Assembly (NCBI GenBank): GCA_947494445.1
Contig: CANLVD010000001.1
Coordinates: forward strand, 496,001 to 560,000
Source of the DNA: an uncultured Paracoccaceae bacterium
GTDB lineage: Bacteria; Pseudomonadota; Alphaproteobacteria; Rhodobacterales; Rhodobacteraceae
DNA length: 64,000 bases
Direction of reading: 5' to 3'
Positions 60,370-64,000 of this stretch are shown here, one piece after another. The notes under the pieces were generated by a model, which was given only the letters and a program-made list of their open reading frames with translations, made no database searches and was not told the DNA's origin. The stretch's first letter is position 1. Each line of letters opens with the position of its first letter. Position numbers and translations under genes: made by a program.

Positions 60370-60395
60370 TCGCGACCTCCCCAATTAATTCAGAA

Positions 60396-60881
60396 CTACA
60401 TTTCGTCCAGCAACGCCTCGCCCGCGGAAATCGAGCATTCGCCGGGGCTGTCTTCGACATTCAGATGGGTGACCTTGCCCCCCTCAACGACCATCGCATA
60501 GCGCTTGGACCGGTTGATCAGGCCCACAGGTGGGGCGGTGAAGTCCATGCCGATCGCCTTTGTGAAGGCCGCGTCTGCGTCGCCCAGCATCCGGATGCCC
60601 GCGTCTGTGGCGCCGGTATCTGCGCCCCAAGCGTTCAGCACGAAGGGATCATTGACTGACACGCAGATGATTGTTTCGACACCCTTGGCCATCAACTGGT
60701 TCTTGGTGCGGATAAAGCTCGGAACATGGGCCGAGGAACAGGTCGGCGTGTAGGCTCCGGGAACTGCGAAAATCACCGCCTTGCCCCCGATCAAATCACT
60801 CATCTGGACTTCGGTAGGGCCATCGGGCCCCATTTCTGTCAGAGTTGCTTCGGGAAGGGTGTCACCAACGGCTATGGCCAT
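60396..60881 (-). CDS. Peroxiredoxin (Prx5/glutaredoxin-linked type)
   Basis: 161 residues. Peroxidatic Cys48 lies in PGAYTPTCSSAHVPSF, the signature of the Prx5 group; ICVSVNDPFVLNAWG, LGDADAAFTKAIGM and a second Cys in SPGECSISAGEALL follow. It reduces hydroperoxides with glutathione/glutaredoxin or thioredoxin. Monocistronic and divergent from the flavoprotein gene. Confidence 0.93.
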   Translation of the reverse strand: MAIAVGDTLPEATLTEMGPDGPTEVQMSDLIGGKAVIFAVPGAYTPTCSSAHVPSFIRTKNQLMAKGVETIICVSVNDPFVLNAWGADTGATDAGIRMLGDADAAFTKAIGMDFTAPPVGLINRSKRYAMVVEGGKVTHLNVEDSPGECSISAGEALLDEM

Positions 60882-60969
60882 GATCTGATTTCCTTTGTGT
60901 CAGGTGGTTGCACGTCTCTCTGATGCTCATATAGGCTTGGCGCTGGAATTTGCAGGGGGCTTTGTGCTG

Positions 60970-62178
60970 ATGAGCGGAATTGTTATCGTCGGGGCCGGTC
61001 AGGCCGGGGCCACGCTGTCGGAAAAACTCCGCAGTGGTGGGTATGACGGTGACATCACCCTGATCGGTGAAGAGCCGCATCTGCCCTACCAGCGCCCGCC
61101 ACTGTCCAAGAAATATCTGTTGGGCGAGATGGACGTGGAACGTCTGTATCTGCGGCCCGAAAGCTTCTATCAGGATCAGTCGATCGATGTGCGCCGAGGG
61201 GTGTCGGTCATGTCCATCGACCGGGCCGAAAAGCTGGTTCATCTGAGCGATGGGCAGAGCCTGGGTTATGACAGGCTGGCGCTGACCACCGGGTCGGTTC
61301 CGCGGCGGTTGCCTGCGGCGATTGGCGGGGATCTGGGCGGGGTGCATGTGGTGCGCAACCTGTCGGATGTCGATCACATGGGGCCGGACTTTGGGGCGGG
61401 CGGTCATGTGCTGATCGTGGGCGGAGGATATATCGGGCTTGAGGCGGCGGCAGTGGCGGCCTCGCGCGGGTTGAAAGTGACGCTTGTGGAAGCAGCGGAG
61501 CGGATTTTGCAACGGGTGGCTTGCCGCGAAACCTCTGATTTCTTTCGGGAATTACACACGAACCACGGCGTGGACATTCGCGAAGGGGTTGGACTGAAGG
61601 CGCTGACCGGGCATGGGATCGTGTCGGGGGCGGAATTGAGCAGTGGCGAAAAACTTGAGATCGACTTCGCGATTGTGGGAGTCGGGATCACGCCGGCGAT
61701 TGAATTGGCGGAAGCGGCGGGGCTGGAAATATCCAATGGAATCAAAGTGGATAGCCGGGGGATGACCTCGGATGAGGCGATCTTCGCGGCGGGGGATTGC
61801 TGCTCGTTTCCCTATAGGGGGGAGCGGATCCGGTTGGAATCTGTGCCCAACGCAATCGATCAGGCTGAGGCGGTGGCAAAAGCGCTTTTGGATCAAGAGG
61901 TTAGCTATGAGGCAAAGCCGTGGTTCTGGTCGGATCAGTATGATGTGAAACTGCAGATCGCGGGTCTGAACACGGGATATGACCGGGTGATCAGCCGGAA
62001 AGGTGCCAAGGAGGGGAGTATTTCTTTCTGGTATTTCAAGGGGTTGGAGCTTCTGGCGGTGGATGCGATGAACGACCCGCGGGCTTATATGATGGGCAAA
62101 CGCTGGATCGAGGCGGGGCTGTCGCCGAAGGCAGAAGACTTGGGCGCAGAGGATTTGAAGACGGTTAAGTGCGTGTAA
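60970..62178 (+). CDS. FAD/NAD-dependent ferredoxin reductase-type flavoprotein
   Basis: 402 residues from ATG 60970; a GTG six bases upstream is an alternative. FAD loop IVIVGAGQAGATLSEKL, LPYQRPPLSKKYLLGEM, NAD loop VLIVGGGYIGLEAAAVAASRGLKVTLVE and AIFAAGDCCSFPYRGERIRLESVPNAIDQAEAVAKALL are diagnostic of rhodocoxin/putidaredoxin-type reductases with a C-terminal reductase domain (about 320-390). It would pass electrons from NADH to a [2Fe-2S] ferredoxin, but no ferredoxin or P450 gene is adjacent. The final ten bases overlap rsmD. Confidence 0.9.
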   Translation: MSGIVIVGAGQAGATLSEKLRSGGYDGDITLIGEEPHLPYQRPPLSKKYLLGEMDVERLYLRPESFYQDQSIDVRRGVSVMSIDRAEKLVHLSDGQSLGYDRLALTTGSVPRRLPAAIGGDLGGVHVVRNLSDVDHMGPDFGAGGHVLIVGGGYIGLEAAAVAASRGLKVTLVEAAERILQRVACRETSDFFRELHTNHGVDIREGVGLKALTGHGIVSGAELSSGEKLEIDFAIVGVGITPAIELAEAAGLEISNGIKVDSRGMTSDEAIFAAGDCCSFPYRGERIRLESVPNAIDQAEAVAKALLDQEVSYEAKPWFWSDQYDVKLQIAGLNTGYDRVISRKGAKEGSISFWYFKGLELLAVDAMNDPRAYMMGKRWIEAGLSPKAEDLGAEDLKTVKCV

Positions 62179-62723
62179 TTGCTGGGAAATTTCGCGGAAC
62201 CAAGCTTGCGGATCTAGGCGCGGGGGATGCTGATGCGCATCTGCGGCCGACCCCGGACCGGGTCCGGGAGAGCCTGTTTAACATACTGGAAAACAACGAT
62301 TTTCCCAACCTGACGGGGGCGCATGTGCTGGATCTTTTTGCGGGCACCGGCGCGCTGGGGCTGGAGGCGCTCAGCCGGGGGGCGGAGCGGGTGGTGTTTG
62401 TGGAAAACGGCGCGGTGTCAGGCAAGCTGCTGAACGCAAATATTGCCAAATGCCGGGCGGGTCCAGAGACGGAAGTGCAGCGCACGGACGCCCGTGTCAT
62501 AAAAAATAAACCTGTAAAGCCATATACTTACGTGTTTCTTGATCCGCCCTATGGCAAGGGTCTGGGGGAAGCGGCGCTGGGCGCGCTGGCGCGGGATTGG
62601 CTGGCAGAGGGCGCCGTGATCGTCTGGGAAGAAGCCCGCGAGATGCGCCCGCCACCGGGATTTGCCCTGCGCGAGACCCGCCGTTTCGGCTCCACCGTGA
62701 TCACGATTTTAACCAAATCTTAG
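62169..62723 (+). CDS. rsmD: 16S rRNA (guanine966-N2)-methyltransferase RsmD
   Basis: 184 residues from GTG 62169 (MRVIAGKFRGTKLA). SAM loop VLDLFAGTGALGLEALSRGA and the catalytic FLDPPYGKG, plus RPTPDRVRESLFNIL, are diagnostic. It methylates G966 of 16S rRNA. It overlaps the preceding flavoprotein gene, a coupling without obvious functional logic. Confidence 0.93.
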   Translation: MRVIAGKFRGTKLADLGAGDADAHLRPTPDRVRESLFNILENNDFPNLTGAHVLDLFAGTGALGLEALSRGAERVVFVENGAVSGKLLNANIAKCRAGPETEVQRTDARVIKNKPVKPYTYVFLDPPYGKGLGEAALGALARDWLAEGAVIVWEEAREMRPPPGFALRETRRFGSTVITILTKS

Positions 62724-62792
62724 CACGAGTTCTTTCGCAACTCTTCCATAACTATTTCATAACTCAAGTATTTCTGTCGGGTATTGCGGCAA

Positions 62793-64000
62793 TCACTGCG
62801 GCAGAACCTCTGGTGTGCAGCCTTCGGGCGGCGGGATTGGGGTTACGTCATCGAACCCGGGAGGGGCGATGGCTTTCCAAGCGGGTTTGACATCCCCCAA
62901 TCCAGCAAACGGAAAGGTCACCGGCACAGCCTCAAGCCAGCCACGCCATCGCCCAAAGTAGACCGCATCTGAAGCCGCAACACCTTCGATCCAGTGGCAG
63001 CGTGATCCGAAAAGTGCATCTGCCTTTTCCGGCAGCTTGACTGTGCCGTCGCCGAACGCCCAACGCCAATCGGTTTTGTCATCGAAAACCAGTTCTGAAA
63101 GATCCACAAAACGCAAGCCACCAACCTTATTGAGAGAAGCAGACCAATCGCTTTCGTCAAACGCCAGATCCCTTTCGTTTGTACCCGCGAGAAAGCTAAA
63201 GCTCAGGTCTGCTCCTTTGAATGAACTATCTTCAACCGATCCGCCTTGAAGTTTTACAAAGCGCAAGTCAGCTTGGGTTAGATCCACCCCTCCCATGAAA
63301 GGCGAATTCAGCCACGCAGACTGCAGATTGGCACCCTTCATAGTTGCATTGGCAAACCCTACTTGATCGGCAACCATTCCCTCCATATTGACCCGGTTAA
63401 GTGTGTTGAATGATAGGCTGCTATCCTTCAACCGAGCCCCAAAGAAACTAGTATCCGATAGGTTGGTTCTTCGAAATCGAACCGTGTCGAGTTGCGCAAA
63501 TTTAAACGAAGCACCGGAGAAGTCATTGGTGTGGAATGTGGTCGTCGACAGGCTTGCACTCTCAAAATTTGCACCTTTGAAGATCGCGTTATTGGTTTTG
63601 TCTATATCTACCAGTTCAGCCTTGGACAAATTCGCGTTGGTGAAATTCGCTTCAAACAAATTGTTTTGGTTCATTCTGGACTGAATTAGAGACGCATCCG
63701 AAAGATCAGCTAGAACCAGGGCTGTCTTATTCATCCTTGTACTATTCAGATTTGCATTCTGCATGCCAGCGTCAATGAAATCGGCCCAGTTGAGATTTGC
63801 CCTGCTTAGGTTTGCATGCTGGAACTGAGACGACGATGCGTTAACGAAGGTCAGTTGCGCACGGCGCAGTTTTGCGTTTTCCAAATTTGCGCCATTGAGG
63901 TTTGCTGTGTCCAGATTGGTAAAATCCAGATCCAGACCGGGCAGAAAGGCATTTTCCAGATTTGCGCGTTTGAGGTTGCGAGGCCGCCATTTGGGTTTGC
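62793..64000 (-). CDS. Pentapeptide-repeat protein (partial, N-terminus outside window)
   Basis: The frame is open from the window edge (the first codon is cut) to the stop at 62793, about 402 residues. It contains dozens of A(N/D)LXX-type five-residue repeats (for example RANLENAF, TANLNGANLENAKLRRAQL, HANLSRANLNWADF), which fold as a right-handed beta-helix. A non-repeat C-terminal domain (about the last 100 residues) has FDDKTDWRWAFGDGTVKLPEKADALFG, RCHWIEG and WRGWLEAVP. No function is assigned. The repeats are lower in GC than the flanking genes. Confidence 0.85.
   Translation of the reverse strand, partial: KPKWRPRNLKRANLENAFLPGLDLDFTNLDTANLNGANLENAKLRRAQLTFVNASSSQFQHANLSRANLNWADFIDAGMQNANLNSTRMNKTALVLADLSDASLIQSRMNQNNLFEANFTNANLSKAELVDIDKTNNAIFKGANFESASLSTTTFHTNDFSGASFKFAQLDTVRFRRTNLSDTSFFGARLKDSSLSFNTLNRVNMEGMVADQVGFANATMKGANLQSAWLNSPFMGGVDLTQADLRFVKLQGGSVEDSSFKGADLSFSFLAGTNERDLAFDESDWSASLNKVGGLRFVDLSELVFDDKTDWRWAFGDGTVKLPEKADALFGSRCHWIEGVAASDAVYFGRWRGWLEAVPVTFPFAGLGDVKPAWKAIAPPGFDDVTPIPPPEGCTPEVLPQ

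Overview
The window is chromosomal DNA of a GC-rich alphaproteobacterium. It is almost certainly a member of the Rhodobacteraceae (roseobacter group). Evidence for this is the FYDLN-acid protein, the intracellular PHA depolymerase, the run cmk-rpsA-sppA-ihfB-lapA-trpF-trpB, the Ala/Pro-rich tail on Pth, the MlaA/MlaC pair and two TRAP transporters. There are no rRNA genes, CRISPR arrays, insertion sequences or phage genes. One tRNA, tRNA-Ala(GGC), is present.

Layout. 1-5.6 kb: housekeeping (SH3 protein end, YgjP-like protease, phaZ, tRNA-Ala, lactate-dehydrogenase-like lldD, rplY). 5.7-25 kb: an accessory catabolic block between rplY and pth, two genes that normally sit side by side in this family. 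It has two modules. Module 1 has an aldehyde dehydrogenase, an epoxide hydrolase and a MocR regulator, divergent from a TRAP transporter in the unusual order P-M-Q. Module 2 has an FCD-type GntR regulator divergent from a Gfo/Idh dehydrogenase, a second TRAP transporter, a dehydroshikimate-dehydratase/HPPD-like fusion, a compact citrate-synthase-fold lyase, a TIM-barrel isomerase, a CoA-acylating aldehyde dehydrogenase and a ThDP enzyme. Three copies of one AT-rich palindrome precede the three transcription units of module 2. 25.2-30.6 kb: GNAT, pth, a DUF2332 gene, then a membrane-anchored LuxR-type regulator with two acidic-tailed PepSY proteins, and trpB. 30.7-38.9 kb: trpF, lapA, ihfB, sppA, rpsA and cmk, then a BchE-like radical SAM gene and a GFA-family gene wedged before aroA. 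39-50.5 kb: a chemoreceptor, a DMT exporter, HU, the purine-salvage pair ade-amn, msrC, nadC, two tandem paralogous small membrane proteins, and glnK-amtB. 50.8-64 kb: a class A penicillin-binding protein, mlaA-mlaC, a type I secretion ABC/adaptor pair, ridA, a glycerophosphodiesterase, a FemAB-like protein, phhB, a peroxiredoxin, a ferredoxin-reductase-type flavoprotein, rsmD and a truncated pentapeptide-repeat gene.

The most interesting part is module 2. Its genes are tightly coupled by stop/start overlaps and share an operator. They read as uptake of an acidic compound, NAD(P)-dependent oxidation, cleavage by the HPPD-like half of the fusion (its dehydratase half has lost its metal ligands), ThDP-dependent C-C cleavage, acyl-CoA formation and retro-aldol cleavage. 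The substrate cannot be read from the sequence. The second candidate system is the PepSY-PepSY-membrane LuxR cassette with helically phased direct repeats upstream. All positions, motifs and repeats were read by eye; names rest on remembered family motifs, not on database searches.
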